64,000 nt of DNA, taken from the NCBI RefSeq assembly GCF_016806835.2, contig NZ_CP086111.1:1099001-1163000 (forward strand), given 5' to 3'. A model generated the notes under the pieces. It worked only from the letters and a program-made list of their open reading frames with translations, was not told the origin of the DNA and did not search any database. The stretch's first letter is position 1. Every line of letters starts with the position of its first letter. Source of the DNA: Skermanella rosea. GTDB lineage: Bacteria; Pseudomonadota; Alphaproteobacteria; Azospirillales; Azospirillaceae. The position numbers and the translations under genes were made by a program. Shown here one piece after another: positions 34,066 through 43,532 of the stretch.

Positions 34066-34173
34066 ATTATAGGAATTAGATCACTGCTTCCGCAAGTGGA
34101 TGCAGCGCCGCATTATGGATCGGCTACAAGATTTGGTATTCGGATTCGTCCCCCGACTCAAGAGGAAGCCGCG

Positions 34174-34575
34174 ATGGCCGATCAGGAACCCGATTTCAGC
34201 CATGGCCCGGCACTGCGCACCATCGCGATGCCGGCCGACACCAACCCCAACGGCGACATCTTCGGCGGATGGCTGCTGGCCCAGATGGACGTCGCCGGCG
34301 GCATGGTGGCGGCCCGGCGCGCGGGCGGCCGAGTGGCGACCGTCGGCATCGAGGCGATGAAGTTCCACCAGCCGGTGCTGATCGGCGACGAGGTGAGCTG
34401 CTACTGCACGGTCCAGCGGATCGGACGGACGTCCATGGCGGTCAAGGTCGATACCTGGATCCGCCGGGGGCAGGGGCGCATCGCGACCAAGGTGACGGAA
34501 GGCGTCTTCACCTATGTGGCGATCGGCGAGGATCGCCGGCCCCGGCCGGTGCCGCCCGAGGAGGGCGGCACCTGA
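34174..34575 (+). CDS. acyl-CoA thioesterase, YciA family
   Basis: 133-aa single hotdog-fold protein that hydrolyses acyl-CoA esters. Visible are NPNGDIFGGWLLAQMDVAGG with the catalytic Asp, FHQPVLIGDEVSCY and the Lys/Asp-containing VKVDTWIRR. Typical YciA length. The start at 34174 has an AGAGGAAG ribosome site 6 nt upstream; longer in-frame versions lack one. Cytoplasmic. Confidence 0.9.
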   Translation: MADQEPDFSHGPALRTIAMPADTNPNGDIFGGWLLAQMDVAGGMVAARRAGGRVATVGIEAMKFHQPVLIGDEVSCYCTVQRIGRTSMAVKVDTWIRRGQGRIATKVTEGVFTYVAIGEDRRPRPVPPEEGGT

Positions 34576-34594
34576 GGGATTGCTCCCGGACTTC

Positions 34595-34768
34595 TTACTG
34601 GGTGCCCGTGCCGGTTGCCGGCGCCGGGGTGGTCGATCCGCCCGCGGCGCCCGGTGCATCGGCGGCGGGCGGGGTCGCGGGCTCATCGGTCGACGCGGTA
34701 TCCTCGCCGCAGGCGGCAAGCCCCAACATCATCATCGGTGCCAGCACCAGCCAAAGTTTGTTGCGCAT
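34595..34768 (-). CDS. small lipoprotein
   Basis: 57-aa protein beginning MRNKLWLVLAPMMMLGLAAC, an N-region, hydrophobic core and LAAC lipobox with Cys20. After lipid attachment it is a short acidic then Thr/Pro/Ala-rich chain (TPPAADAPGAAGGSTTPAPA). Such tails suggest a flexible surface or periplasmic tether. The function is unknown. A GAAGGGAAG ribosome site precedes it. It is convergent with the thioesterase gene. Confidence 0.72.
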   Translation of the reverse strand: MRNKLWLVLAPMMMLGLAACGEDTASTDEPATPPAADAPGAAGGSTTPAPATGTGTQ

Positions 34769-34961
34769 CCGAGCGACTTCCCTTCGATTTTCCCAGTGAT
34801 TTGCAAGTTACTCATCGATCGGCTGAATAAAGCCCAACCAATCGATGCGATTATGAACACCGCCCCGGCCCCGTTATTCCTGTTAACGTTCGGGACATTT
34901 TTGAGTCGGACTTCCAAACCCGTTATCGATGGACTATAGTCTGGCCGAAGGAGTATTGGGC

Positions 34962-35486
34962 ATGTCCGACCTCGAAACGGCAAGCTGTGCTTCGCCGCCC
35001 TGCTACGCCTCGGAGATCGATCCGGCCTATTCCGGCCGGGCGCAGGTCGTGGACCCGATCCCGGAGGCCGAGCTGGCGACCCTTCTGAACGCCATGCTGG
35101 AGGTCGGCCGGGCGAGCGCCAAGGCGCTGACGGCGCTCCTGGCCGAGTTCGAGCAGCAGGAGGCGACCGACCTGCTGGCGTCGGTCCAGCGCGACCAGGC
35201 GCGGTTCTGCGGCGTCCTGACCCGCATCGTCACCCAGCTCGGCGATACGCCGTCCGGCGCCACCAGCAGCTTTCACGACGAGGTCCTCGGGCTGGAGGCG
35301 GTGGCCGAGCGCCTGGCCTTGCTCAACGGCGGCATGGCCTGGGTCATCTCCCAGTTCGACGCGACCCTGCCGCGCGTCGCGAGCGACGAGCTGTGCGGCG
35401 TCCTGGCGGACCTGCGGGAGGTTCACCGCGCCGACCTGAAGGATTGCGAGGCGCTGCTCGACTGGCTTGCCGCGCAACCGTCGTAG
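34962..35486 (+). CDS. DUF6306-like helical protein
   Basis: 174 residues with two or more long helices: PEAELATLLNAMLEVGRASA, TALLAEFEQQEATDLLASVQ and LREVHRADLKDCEALLDWLA. They resemble ferritin-like bundles of the DUF6306 type found in alphaproteobacteria. No complete di-iron ExxH set can be assigned with confidence. The start at 34962 has GGAG 8 nt upstream. Cytoplasmic, function unknown. Confidence 0.65.
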   Translation: MSDLETASCASPPCYASEIDPAYSGRAQVVDPIPEAELATLLNAMLEVGRASAKALTALLAEFEQQEATDLLASVQRDQARFCGVLTRIVTQLGDTPSGATSSFHDEVLGLEAVAERLALLNGGMAWVISQFDATLPRVASDELCGVLADLREVHRADLKDCEALLDWLAAQPS

Positions 35487-35507
35487 GCTGGATTTCCGGC
35501 CTGCCGG

Positions 35508-35975
35508 TCAGTCCGGAGCCCGACTCGGCCGCGTCAGGATATAGGCCGCCACGGCGGTGATGATCACGAAATGGACCGTCGGCAGGACCCAGTCGGTCGC
35601 GACGTAAAGGACTACCAGGACAAGGCTGCCATACATTCCTATGACCGAAAGCACCTTGCCGGTCACCGGGATCACGCCGTGCCTGTTCCAGGCGACCAGC
35701 GGCGGGCCGAAATGGGGATGCTCGTAGAGCCAGCGGTGGAACCGCTCGGAACTGCGGGAGAATGCCCAGGCCGCGACGATCAGGAAAGGTGCCGTCGGCA
35801 GCACGGGCAGGAAGACCCCCAGCGTCCCCAGGGCGACCATCACGAAGCCGAGCGCCATCAGGCAATGGCGGACCACCGGGTTGGCCGGCGCATGGCGGAA
35901 CGCTTCGCCCGCGGTCCCGGCTGGCGAGGTCCCGTCGTCGCTTGGGGAGGGCGGCGCGTGGCGGTCGGCCTTCAT
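35508..35975 (-). CDS. DUF454 (YbaN) family inner-membrane protein
   Basis: 155-aa membrane protein with a hydrophilic N-tail (about 1-35). The DUF454 core follows: [20 protein letters not shown], then [20 protein letters not shown] and [10 protein letters not shown], and two more membrane segments. Function in the family is unknown. Single gene, convergent with the DUF6306-like gene. Confidence 0.85.
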   Translation of the reverse strand: MKADRHAPPSPSDDGTSPAGTAGEAFRHAPANPVVRHCLMALGFVMVALGTLGVFLPVLPTAPFLIVAAWAFSRSSERFHRWLYEHPHFGPPLVAWNRHGVIPVTGKVLSVIGMYGSLVLVVLYVATDWVLPTVHFVIITAVAAYILTRPSRAPD

Positions 35976-36076
35976 GATGTCCTGGGGATCGGGTGGGCCT
36001 GGGGCGTCCCACCCATGTAGGTGCGGGACGCTCCAATACCATCTCGGCCGCGGCCGCCGCTACCTCCTCCGGTCCC

Positions 36077-37711
36077 TCACTCCGCGGCGGTGGGCAGGCG
36101 ATAGTCCTTGAACTGCTCGCGCAGCCTGGTCTTCAGCAGCTTGCCGGTCGCGGTGTGGGGAAGCTCCTCGACGAAGACGATGTCGTCGGGCAGCCACCAT
36201 TTGGCGATCTTCCCCTCGAAGAACGCCAGCAGGCTCTCCCGCGTCAGGCCGCTGCCCGGCCGGGGGATCACCACCAGCAGCGGGCGCTCGTCCCACTTCG
36301 GATGGGCGATGCCGATCGCCGCCGCCTCGACCACGTCCGGATGGGCGACCGCCGTGTTCTCCAGGTCGATCGAGCTGATCCACTCGCCGCCCGACTTGAT
36401 CACGTCCTTGCTGCGGTCGGTGATCTGCATGTAGCCGTCGGCGTCGATGGTGGCGACGTCCCCGGTCGAGAACCAGCCCTCGTCGTCGTGGGCCGACGGC
36501 GTCGCCTCCTTGAAGTAGCGGGCGCAGACCCACGGCCCCGCCACCTTCAGGTGGCCGAAGGCCACGCCGTCGTGGGGCAGGGGCTTGCCCTCATCGTCGG
36601 CGATCTTCATGCGGATTCCGAACAGGGGGCGGCCCTGCTTCGCCCGGATCGCCATCCTTTCGTCCTCGGAACGGTTCTCCATGCCGGGCTTCAGCCGCGA
36701 GACGGAGCCGATCGGCGAGGTCTCCGTCATGCCCCAGGCATGCAGCAGCTCGACCCCGAACTCGTCCTGGAAGGTCTCGATCATGGCGCGCGGCGCCGCC
36801 GAGCCGCCGACGATCGTCCGCTTCAGCGTGCTGAACGTCTTGCCGTTCTCCTGCATGTAGCGGATCAGCCCGGCCCAGATCGTCGGCACGCCGGCGCTGA
36901 CCGTCACGCCGCCCAACTCCATCAGCTCGTGCAGGCTGGCGCCGTCCATCTTCGCGCCGGGGAACACCAGCTTGGCGCCGGTCATGGGGCAGGCGTAGGG
37001 CAGCCCCCAGGCGTTGACGTGGAACATCGGCACGACCGGCATCACCGCGTCGCGCGACGACAGGTCGAGCGCGTCGGGCAACGCCACGGCGTAGCTGTGC
37101 AGCACGGTCGAGCGGTGGCTGTAGAGCACGCCCTTGGGATTGCCCGTCGTGCCCGACGTGTAGCAGAGCGACGAGGCGGTCCACTCGTCGAACCGGGGCC
37201 ACTCGTACTGGTCGGAATGGCTGCGGACCAGGGTCTCGTAGCAGAGCAGGTTCGGCAGCTTCGACTCGGGCATATGGTCCCGGTCGGTCATCACCACGAT
37301 GCCCTTCACGCCCGTCAGCTGCTCCGCGATCCCTTCCAGGAGCGGCACGAAGGTGAGGTCCACGAACAGGTATGAATCTTCCGCGTGGTTGATGATGTAG
37401 GAGATCTGCGGCGGGAACAGGCGCGGATTGATCGTGTGGCAGATCGCCCCCATGCCGGAGGTGGCGTAATAGATCTCGAAATGCCGGTACCCGTTCCAGG
37501 CCACCGTGCCGATCCGGTCGCCCGGCTCGACCCCCAGCGCGATCAGGGCGTTGGCCAGCTGGCGCGCGCGCTTGGCGGCCTCGGCGTAGGTATAGGTATG
37601 GATCGGCCCTTCGACCGTGCGCGAAACGATCTCCGTCGTGCCGTGATATTCCTCCGCGTAGTCGATCAGCGAAGAAATCAGCAGCGGCTTGTCCATCATG
37701 AGTCCGCGCAT
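36077..37711 (-). CDS. fatty-acid/carboxylate-CoA ligase (AlkK/DmdB-like)
   Basis: 544-aa ANL-superfamily adenylating enzyme forming acyl-CoA. Visible are the P-loop [24 protein letters not shown], the hinge region [20 protein letters not shown] and the C-terminal catalytic lysine in [15 protein letters not shown]. The pattern matches medium-chain acyl-CoA and methylmercaptopropionate-CoA ligases, so the substrate is open. Start at 37711 with GGGGAGG about 10 nt upstream. It is the last of three leftward genes (receiver, hutH, ligase). Confidence 0.9.
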   Translation of the reverse strand: MRGLMMDKPLLISSLIDYAEEYHGTTEIVSRTVEGPIHTYTYAEAAKRARQLANALIALGVEPGDRIGTVAWNGYRHFEIYYATSGMGAICHTINPRLFPPQISYIINHAEDSYLFVDLTFVPLLEGIAEQLTGVKGIVVMTDRDHMPESKLPNLLCYETLVRSHSDQYEWPRFDEWTASSLCYTSGTTGNPKGVLYSHRSTVLHSYAVALPDALDLSSRDAVMPVVPMFHVNAWGLPYACPMTGAKLVFPGAKMDGASLHELMELGGVTVSAGVPTIWAGLIRYMQENGKTFSTLKRTIVGGSAAPRAMIETFQDEFGVELLHAWGMTETSPIGSVSRLKPGMENRSEDERMAIRAKQGRPLFGIRMKIADDEGKPLPHDGVAFGHLKVAGPWVCARYFKEATPSAHDDEGWFSTGDVATIDADGYMQITDRSKDVIKSGGEWISSIDLENTAVAHPDVVEAAAIGIAHPKWDERPLLVVIPRPGSGLTRESLLAFFEGKIAKWWLPDDIVFVEELPHTATGKLLKTRLREQFKDYRLPTAAE

Positions 37712-37778
37712 CTTCTGTTTGCCTCCCCGGTGCATGCGGTCTTGGTTTTGTATGATTATAGGCGACCGGAGCGCCTGT

Positions 37779-39335
37779 TCACAGGGTTCCCGGCCCCGGG
37801 GCTCCCGGCAGCAGCCCCCCGTCCATGAAGGCGTGCCACTGCCCTTCGGTGACCGTCCCCGCCGCGGCGGCGATGTCCGGGGCGAAGTAGCGGTCCCGGT
37901 CGTAGAACGGCACGCGGGCCCGGACGATCGCCAGCGCGCCGGCCAGCGCCGGCGAGGTCTCCAGCGGGCGGTGGAAGTCCACGCCCTGGCACGCGGCCAG
38001 CAGCTCGATCGCCACGATGCCCGCCGTGTTGGAGGCCATCTCGCCCAGCCGGCGCGCCCCGTGGGTCGCCATGCTGACATGGTCCTCCTGGTTGGCCGAG
38101 GTCGGCAGACTGTCGACGCTGGCCGGGTGCGCCAGCTGCTTGTTCTCCGACGCCAGCGCCGCCGCGGTCACCTGGGCGATCATGAAGCCGGAATTGAGCC
38201 CTCCTTCCGCCACCAGGAAGGGCGGCAGGCCGCTCAGGGTGGTGTCCATCAGCAGGGCCGTCCGCCGCTCCGACAGGGCTCCGGTCTCGGCGATCGCCAG
38301 CGCCAGGACGTCGGCCGCCAGGGCGACCGGCTCGGCGTGGAAATTGCCGCCGGACAGGATGTCGCCGCTGTCCGGGAAGACCAGCGGGTTGTCGGTCACG
38401 GCGTTCGCCTCCCGCTCCAGCACCTGGGCCGCGAAGCGGAGATGGTCCAGGCAGGCGCCCATGACCTGGGGCTGGCAACGCAGCGAGTAGGGATCCTGGA
38501 CCCGCTCGTCCCCCGTCAGGTGGGACTGCCGGATCGCGCTGCCGGAGAGCAGCCGGCGCAGCACGCGGGCGACCTCGATCTGGCCTGGCTGCCCGCGCAG
38601 CTCGTGGATCCTTGGGTCGAACGGCACGTCGCTGCCCCGGGCGGCATCGACCGACAGCGCGCCCGCGACCAGTGCGGCGGCGAAACAATCCTCGGCGGCG
38701 AACAGGCCGACCAGCGCCAGCGCGGTCGAGACCTGGGTCCCGTTGAGCAGCGCCAGACCCTCCTTGGCCTCCAGCACCAGCGGTTCGATCCCGGCCCCGG
38801 CCAGGGCTTGCGCGGCCGGAACGATTCCGTGCCCGGTCATCGCCTCGCCGATGCCGGTCAGGACGGCGGTCATGTGGGCCAGCGGCGCCAGGTCGCCGGA
38901 GGCACCGACCGATCCCTTGGCCGGGATCACGGGAAGCACGCCCCGGTTGACCAGGGCCAGCAGGGTCTCGATCACCAGCGGACGGACGCCGGACCGGCCG
39001 CGGGCGAGGCTCGCGGCCTTCAGCACCAGGATCAGGCGCGTCACGTCGGCCGGCAGCGCCGCGCCGGTGCCGGCCGCATGGGAGAGCACGAGCCGGGTCT
39101 GAAGCTCCCGCAGGCTCTCCGGAGGGATGCGCTTGCGCGCCAGCAGCCCGAATCCGGTATTGATGCCGTAGGCGGCGCCCCCGCGGGCGATCACGTCGGA
39201 AACCGTCGCCGCCGCCGCTTCCGCCTCGTCCCGCCAGCCGTCCGCCAGCACCGCCGGCACGCGGGCGTCCCGGGCGATCCGCCGCAGAAGGGGCAGGGTC
39301 AGCCGGCCCGGTTCAAGGCTCAGCGGCTCAGTCAT
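37779..39335 (-). CDS. hutH: histidine ammonia-lyase
   Basis: 518-aa MIO-dependent aromatic amino-acid lyase. The autocatalytic triad Ala145-Ser146-Gly147 is in [14 protein letters not shown]. The substrate-selecting pair is Ser85-His86 in [10 protein letters not shown], as in histidine lyases; tyrosine lyases have His-Leu there. The rest ([45 protein letters not shown]) is also HAL-like. It should deaminate histidine to urocanate. No hutU, hutI or hutG is nearby, which is unusual. Neighbours are a CoA ligase and a lone receiver. Confidence 0.9.
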   Translation of the reverse strand: MTEPLSLEPGRLTLPLLRRIARDARVPAVLADGWRDEAEAAAATVSDVIARGGAAYGINTGFGLLARKRIPPESLRELQTRLVLSHAAGTGAALPADVTRLILVLKAASLARGRSGVRPLVIETLLALVNRGVLPVIPAKGSVGASGDLAPLAHMTAVLTGIGEAMTGHGIVPAAQALAGAGIEPLVLEAKEGLALLNGTQVSTALALVGLFAAEDCFAAALVAGALSVDAARGSDVPFDPRIHELRGQPGQIEVARVLRRLLSGSAIRQSHLTGDERVQDPYSLRCQPQVMGACLDHLRFAAQVLEREANAVTDNPLVFPDSGDILSGGNFHAEPVALAADVLALAIAETGALSERRTALLMDTTLSGLPPFLVAEGGLNSGFMIAQVTAAALASENKQLAHPASVDSLPTSANQEDHVSMATHGARRLGEMASNTAGIVAIELLAACQGVDFHRPLETSPALAGALAIVRARVPFYDRDRYFAPDIAAAAGTVTEGQWHAFMDGGLLPGAPGPGTL

Positions 39336-39399
39336 GCTCCATCCTCCTCACCGTCCGGCCCTCCTCGTCGCCGGAGGGCATCTCCGGGCCCGTCGCCGG

Positions 39400-39804
39400 T
39401 CAGGTGCCGAGCCGGCGGACCGCCAGGTCCAGCGCCATGCGAAGCTGCACGGCCGAATAGGGTTTCTGGACGAAACCAAGGGGATAGGTCGAGGTGATTC
39501 GGCTCATGGTCTGGTGGTCCGTGTAGGCCGACAGATAGACGGACCGGATGCCGAACTCGGCACGCAGTCGTCGCGCGGTGTCAATCCCGTCGGTCGGGCC
39601 GCGCAACCGGATGTCCATCAACGCCAATTCCGGTTGCGTCCGGCCCGCCAGCGCCAAGGCTTCCGGCTCTGATGCCGCCACGCCGCAGACCTCGTAGCCG
39701 AGCTCGTCCAGGGTGCAGCGTATCCCCAGCGCGACCAGGGCGTCGTCCTCGACGATCATGATCCGGAACCGCTTGCCCGTTGCCGGATCGGAACTTTCAG
39801 TCAT
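39400..39804 (-). CDS. single-domain response regulator
   Basis: 134-aa lone receiver. The acidic pair is in IMIVEDDALVALGI, the phospho-acceptor Asp in LALMDIRLRGPTDG, Ser in VYLSAYTD and the Lys in GFVQKPYSAVQ. The layout is that of receivers related to the alphaproteobacterial stress or HWE-kinase partner group. No output domain. It lies 64 bp upstream of hutH on the same strand. Its kinase is not obvious here. Confidence 0.9.
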   Translation of the reverse strand: MTESSDPATGKRFRIMIVEDDALVALGIRCTLDELGYEVCGVAASEPEALALAGRTQPELALMDIRLRGPTDGIDTARRLRAEFGIRSVYLSAYTDHQTMSRITSTYPLGFVQKPYSAVQLRMALDLAVRRLGT

Positions 39805-40302
39805 CGACGTCTCGCACGAGAGGATATGTCATGCCGGATGCGGCCCCGTGATGGTGGTGCGGTGGTTTCGGTCCCTGGATTCTTTCCTGAACGGCACAGC
39901 AATTCGCGTTTACCATCGGTTGCGGGGGCGGTTGCGGGAGAAGTCGGGCGAACAGAGTACCCCCGGATTGAGCCGGGCCGCCCGGCCGGACGGCCCACTT
40001 GATGGAACTTTAACGTTCCGAGATTATAATGAAACCGAAATGAGGCAAGCCGTATCCCCACGATGCCCGATTCGGCGCACCGGGTTAGGATCCATGGACG
40101 ATCCGACGCCGCCCCGCCTCGATACGATCCCCCGGATCCAGACAGGTTTCCCGGCACGACGGCTCCGATCGGTCGCGCGGCCCGACCTTAACCTTTGTCA
40201 TAGGGACGGGCCGCAAGTCACTGAAAAGGAATGAAAGAAAGTTCTCAATTTCTTAACCAATGGCGTCTAACCATGAAGCGGCAGTGTTTTTCAGGAACCA
40301 TC
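39805..40302. other. intergenic region between divergent receiver and carboxypeptidase genes
   Basis: About 500 bp without a convincing gene. A 16-bp inverted repeat GGAACTTTAACGTTCC lies at 40004-40019 in a short A+T-rich patch, followed by TATAAT-like sequence at 40022-40030. These could belong to the D,D-carboxypeptidase promoter. Candidate starts for that gene at 40231 and 40273 fall inside this span. Confidence 0.45.
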
Positions 40303-41502
40303 ATGTTTCGCCGCTCCATCGACTTGCCGTCGCGCATTTCCCTCGTCGCAGCGATCGTCTGCGCCCTGCTGTTCCCGCTTCCGGCCGAAGCCGCCCCGCC
40401 GCCCTATGCGGAGCTTCTGATCGATCCGGCCACCGGCGTCGTCCTGCACGCCCAGAACCCGGACCTCCCGACGCAGCCCGCATCGCTGACCAAGATGATG
40501 ACGCTGTTCCTGGCGTTCGACAGCCTGGACAAAGGTGAACTGGCCCTCGACCAGTTCATTCCCGTGTCCCGGCGCGCGCAGAACATGTCCCCGTCCAAGC
40601 TGGGGCTGGTCGCCGGCACGTCGATCCGGGTGGAGGACGCGATCCTCGGCCTGGTCACCCGGTCGGCCAACGACGCGGCCGTGGTGCTGGCCGAGGCGAT
40701 CGGCGGCACGGAGGAAGGCTTCGCCGAGATGATGACGACGAAGGCGCGCATCATCGGCATGCGGAACACGACGTTCCTGAACGCCTCGGGCCTGCCGAAC
40801 GTCCGCCAGAAGACGACCGCGCGGGACATCGCGACGCTGTCGCAGGCGCTGATCAAGACGCACTCGCGCCATTATCCCTATTTCAGCCGCAGCAGCTTCT
40901 CCTACAACGGCGCCGTGGTCCACAGCCATAACCGCCTGATGAACCGCTACGATGGCATGGACGGGATCAAGACCGGCTTCGTCAATGCCTCCGGCTTCAA
41001 TCTTGCCGCCACCGCGGTGCGCGACGGCCGGCGGCTGATCGCGGTGGTCCTGGGCGGCCGCAGCTCGCGCGAGCGGGACAACCGGGTCGCGGCCCTGCTC
41101 GACCACGGTTTCGGCGTCAAGCCGCTCGGCCGGTCCGTCTCGACCGTGGAGGTCGCGGCCGTCGTCCCGACCGTCCGGGCGACGATCAAGGCCGATGCCC
41201 CGCGGCTGGAGAAGGCCATCGCCCAAAGCCCCAAGCCGGCCTCCAAGGCGGCGGCCAAGCCGGGCTCCTGGGCGATCCAGGTCGGCAGCTACAAGAGCCA
41301 CAAGGCCGGCCAAGCCGGGTTGACGACGACCGCGAAGGTCATCCCGGCTCATGTCAAGGGCGCGCAAAGCACCGTCCTGAAGTCGCGTACCGGTGTGTTC
41401 CAGGCCCGTTTCACGGGCATGACCAAGGCCGCCGCCGAGCAGGCGTGCTCCAGGCTCGAATCGAAGGGCCAGGACTGCATGGTGGTCGCCCCGCGGCGGT
41501 GA
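40303..41502 (+). CDS. D-alanyl-D-alanine carboxypeptidase with SPOR domain
   Basis: 399-aa penicillin-binding protein 5/6-type enzyme that trims peptidoglycan stem peptides in the periplasm. Signal peptide about 1-30 (RISLVAAIVCALLFPLPAEA). Catalytic motifs are SLTK (Ser61, Lys64), SAN (121-123) and KTG (223-225). A C-terminal SPOR domain (about 310-399, GSWAIQVGSYKSHKAGQAGL) should direct it to denuded septal glycan. Start at 40303 with AGGA 6 nt upstream; in-frame ATGs at 40231 and 40273 would add a long N-region. Confidence 0.92.
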   Translation: MFRRSIDLPSRISLVAAIVCALLFPLPAEAAPPPYAELLIDPATGVVLHAQNPDLPTQPASLTKMMTLFLAFDSLDKGELALDQFIPVSRRAQNMSPSKLGLVAGTSIRVEDAILGLVTRSANDAAVVLAEAIGGTEEGFAEMMTTKARIIGMRNTTFLNASGLPNVRQKTTARDIATLSQALIKTHSRHYPYFSRSSFSYNGAVVHSHNRLMNRYDGMDGIKTGFVNASGFNLAATAVRDGRRLIAVVLGGRSSRERDNRVAALLDHGFGVKPLGRSVSTVEVAAVVPTVRATIKADAPRLEKAIAQSPKPASKAAAKPGSWAIQVGSYKSHKAGQAGLTTTAKVIPAHVKGAQSTVLKSRTGVFQARFTGMTKAAAEQACSRLESKGQDCMVVAPRR

Positions 41503-41551
41503 CGCCGGGCGACAGGCTTCCCGAAGAACCCTGCCATTCGAAGCACTGACC

Positions 41552-41590
41552 GCAGGCCGGCCTTCGCCCAGGGCGTGAAGGCCGGCCTGC
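41552..41590 (+). terminator. hairpin after the carboxypeptidase gene
   Basis: Perfect 14-bp inverted repeat GCAGGCCGGCCTTC with an 11-nt loop, 50 nt past the stop and 62 bp from the convergent TerB-like stop. There is no T-run, so it may act on both strands or only stabilise 3' ends. Confidence 0.5.
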
Positions 41591-41652
41591 ATCGACGCCC
41601 GAGCCACGGTGTCGGTGCCGGACTTCGGCGGGGCCGCCCCGCGGAGAACGGA

Positions 41653-42102
41653 TCAAAGCCCCTGGGCGGCGGGGTCGAGCCTCAGTATCCGGGCGATTTC
41701 CCGGGCCGCATCCCGCTCCCCCGGGCTCAGCGTGCCGTCGGCGCCCGCTCCCCCCACCTGAAGCGCCGAGCGCAGGACCAGTTGCCGCTGCTCCTCGGGT
41801 GCGTCCGGCGCGAAATCGGCCAGCACGCCCAGGGCGCGGTCGTGCCCGAAGGTCCGGTCCCGGTCGAAATTGGAGAGATGCTGGTCGAGTACGCGTTGGA
41901 TGTCCTCGGCGCGCTCCTGGTCGCCCATCAGGCAGCGCAACGCCTCGGAATCGATCTCCCGCAGTTCGCTGCCCTCGGCCTTGCCGTCGGCGAAGGCGAC
42001 CAGCGCGCCCGCGGCGATGACCGCCGGCACCAGGAGCGGCAGGTCGTCCGATTCGGCGCCGATTTCTCCCAGGTGGCTGACAAGCGTATCTATGAAGGAC
42101 AT
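41653..42102 (-). CDS. TerB-like protein
   Basis: 149 residues, all helical and acidic. The TerB fold is suggested by AVIAAGALVAFADGKAEGSE near residue 27 and a second acidic repeat near the end (GADGTLSPGERDAAREIARI). TerB proteins belong to tellurite/stress-response systems and may bind metal ions. The start overlaps the end of the upstream PIN gene by 13 bp, so it is the third gene of a coupled leftward unit. Confidence 0.75.
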   Translation of the reverse strand: MSFIDTLVSHLGEIGAESDDLPLLVPAVIAAGALVAFADGKAEGSELREIDSEALRCLMGDQERAEDIQRVLDQHLSNFDRDRTFGHDRALGVLADFAPDAPEEQRQLVLRSALQVGGAGADGTLSPGERDAAREIARILRLDPAAQGL

Positions 42103-42563
42103 GGTTCCTCTTCCACCCGGTTTTCGGGTCCCGGTTTGCGGGGCGTCGATCCGCCGACCAGTTCCCGCGGCGTCAGCACCGTGACCGGGAGTTCGTCGCG
42201 GCAGGACAGCAGGTGTGCATCGCTGGTGACCAGCATCGCCCCCGTCGCCGCGGCCAGCGCCGCGAACTTGCGATCGCCCGGATCTTCCACCCTGGAGAAG
42301 GATGAAACGTCGAGCGGGCCGCGATGTTCGTCGGCCGCTGCGAAAAGACAGGCGAAACGCTCCCAGTCCAGCCCGGGAATGCGGCGGATCACCGCCTCCG
42401 TCTCGCCCCGGGTCGCCTCGGCCCAGGCGAGCCGGTGCCGCCCCTTCCGGACCGCCCCCACCACGGCCGCGGCATAGCTCGCCGGATTGAATCCGGCGGC
42501 CACGAACACGTTGGTGTCGAGGACGAGGCGGTCCTGCGCGGGGACGCCTGGGGAGGCGGGCAT
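42090..42563 (-). CDS. PIN-domain protein (putative toxin ribonuclease)
   Basis: 157-aa PIN domain. Acidic metal-site positions are seen in LVLDTNVFVAAGF, the middle Glu region (EATRGETEAVIRRI), DPGDRKFAALA and LVTSDAHLLS. This resembles the PIN_3/COG1569 group, often VapC-like RNases. The ATG shares its A with the TGA of the upstream small gene (TGATG at 42565-42561), a coupling typical of toxin-antitoxin pairs. The tail is unusually long and charged beyond the domain. Toxicity is inferred. Confidence 0.8.
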   Translation of the reverse strand: MPASPGVPAQDRLVLDTNVFVAAGFNPASYAAAVVGAVRKGRHRLAWAEATRGETEAVIRRIPGLDWERFACLFAAADEHRGPLDVSSFSRVEDPGDRKFAALAAATGAMLVTSDAHLLSCRDELPVTVLTPRELVGGSTPRKPGPENRVEEEPCPS

Positions 42564-42841
42564 CACCGGGTGCAGGGTTCCATCACCGGCTTGCCCCGGT
42601 GCGGCCAGTCGGCGTGCCGGCCCGTTCCGGCGGCATGCTTCCCGCGATCCTGCCTGATCTGGTCCTGCCCGTGGCCGTGACCATGCCCGGCGTCGGCATG
42701 GGAGCGAAGCTTCCGTTCCGCAGCTTCCCGGAAGGCGTGTTTCACCGATTCCGGTCGGCGCACCCAGGCGACGCCGGTCCGATCGCTTTCCTCGTAGAGC
42801 TTTTGAGCCAGGTCTTCCCGAAGTTTCGGATCGATCTTCAT
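42563..42841 (-). CDS. small basic protein upstream of PIN gene (possible antitoxin)
   Basis: About 92 residues: a helical first half (MKIDPKLREDLAQKLYEESD, then HAFREAAERKLRS) and a His/Gly-rich linker (HADAGHGHGHGQDQ). No DNA-binding fold is evident, so it is not a standard VapB. Its stop overlaps the PIN start, suggesting a functional pair. GGAG lies 9 nt before the chosen ATG; ATGs at 42850 and 42862 are alternatives. Confidence 0.55.
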   Translation of the reverse strand: MKIDPKLREDLAQKLYEESDRTGVAWVRRPESVKHAFREAAERKLRSHADAGHGHGHGQDQIRQDRGKHAAGTGRHADWPHRGKPVMEPCTR

Positions 42842-43113
42842 CGCGTCCATCTCCTCGCGCATGTGGCCGCCGTTCGGGGCAACACCCGCGGCGCGCGACC
42901 GTTCCTCGCGGGCGGTGGGCCCGTGCGCATAATCGAGGCATGTTGTTTCGCTGCTGTGAAGCCGCTCGTCGGCATGGCTTCTTATGTAGATGTAATGCGT
43001 CCGCGGCCGCCCGATCAGGTCGGGCCTGCGATTTCAGGACTGGAATCCGGGCCGGGCAAACCGTGGCCGGCGGCATCGCGGCGGGTGGAGTTCCGTTGTA
43101 GGAGAAGGACAGG

Positions 43114-43530
43114 ATGAAGATTTCGGGCAACCTGCGGTGGCTGGGTGCCGCCGCGCTCCTCATTGCCGTCGCCGCTCCCGGCTTGGCGCAGCAGGATCAC
43201 GGGGGGCATGGCGGTCACGGCGCTCCGGCCGCTCCCGCGGCAGGGTCCTCGGCGGTGATCGACGCGTTCCGGCAGTCCGGCGCCCGCATGCACCGGGATA
43301 TGGAGGTCGGCCTGACCGGCGATGCCGACCGGGATTTCGCCCGCAGCATGATTCCCCATCATCAGGGGGCGATCGACATGGCGCGCATCCAGCTGCGGTA
43401 CGGCAGGGATCCCGAAATGCGCCGGCTCGCCGAGGAGGTCGTGGCGGCCCAGGAGAAGGAGATCGAGCGTCTCCGGGACTGGCTCGCCCGGAACCCCCGG
43501 CCAGGCCCTGATCCGGACCCCAAACCCTAA
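43114..43530 (+). CDS. DUF305 family secreted protein
   Basis: 138-aa exported protein. Signal peptide about 1-25 (AALLIAVAAPGLAQ). A His/Gly-rich stretch (DHGGHGGHGAP) is followed by the DUF305 core DFARSMIPHHQGAIDMARIQ. The HH motif plus Met/His residues are why such proteins are often linked to copper handling; that is family lore, not proven. It ends 2 bp before the convergent transglycosylase stop. Confidence 0.88.
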   Translation: MKISGNLRWLGAAALLIAVAAPGLAQQDHGGHGGHGAPAAPAAGSSAVIDAFRQSGARMHRDMEVGLTGDADRDFARSMIPHHQGAIDMARIQLRYGRDPEMRRLAEEVVAAQEKEIERLRDWLARNPRPGPDPDPKP

Positions 43531-43532
43531 CC

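Noticed and set aside
37779-39335. The aromatic lyase as the tyrosine ammonia-lyase feeding the PYP-kinase chromophore
   Set aside because: The selectivity pair is Ser85-His86 and the whole sequence follows histidine lyases. Tyrosine lyases have His-Leu at that position.
40004-40019. GGAACTTTAACGTTCC as an EcfG general-stress promoter
   Set aside because: EcfG promoters need about 16-17 bp between GGAAC and CGTT; here the gap is 5 bp. It remains only an inverted repeat.
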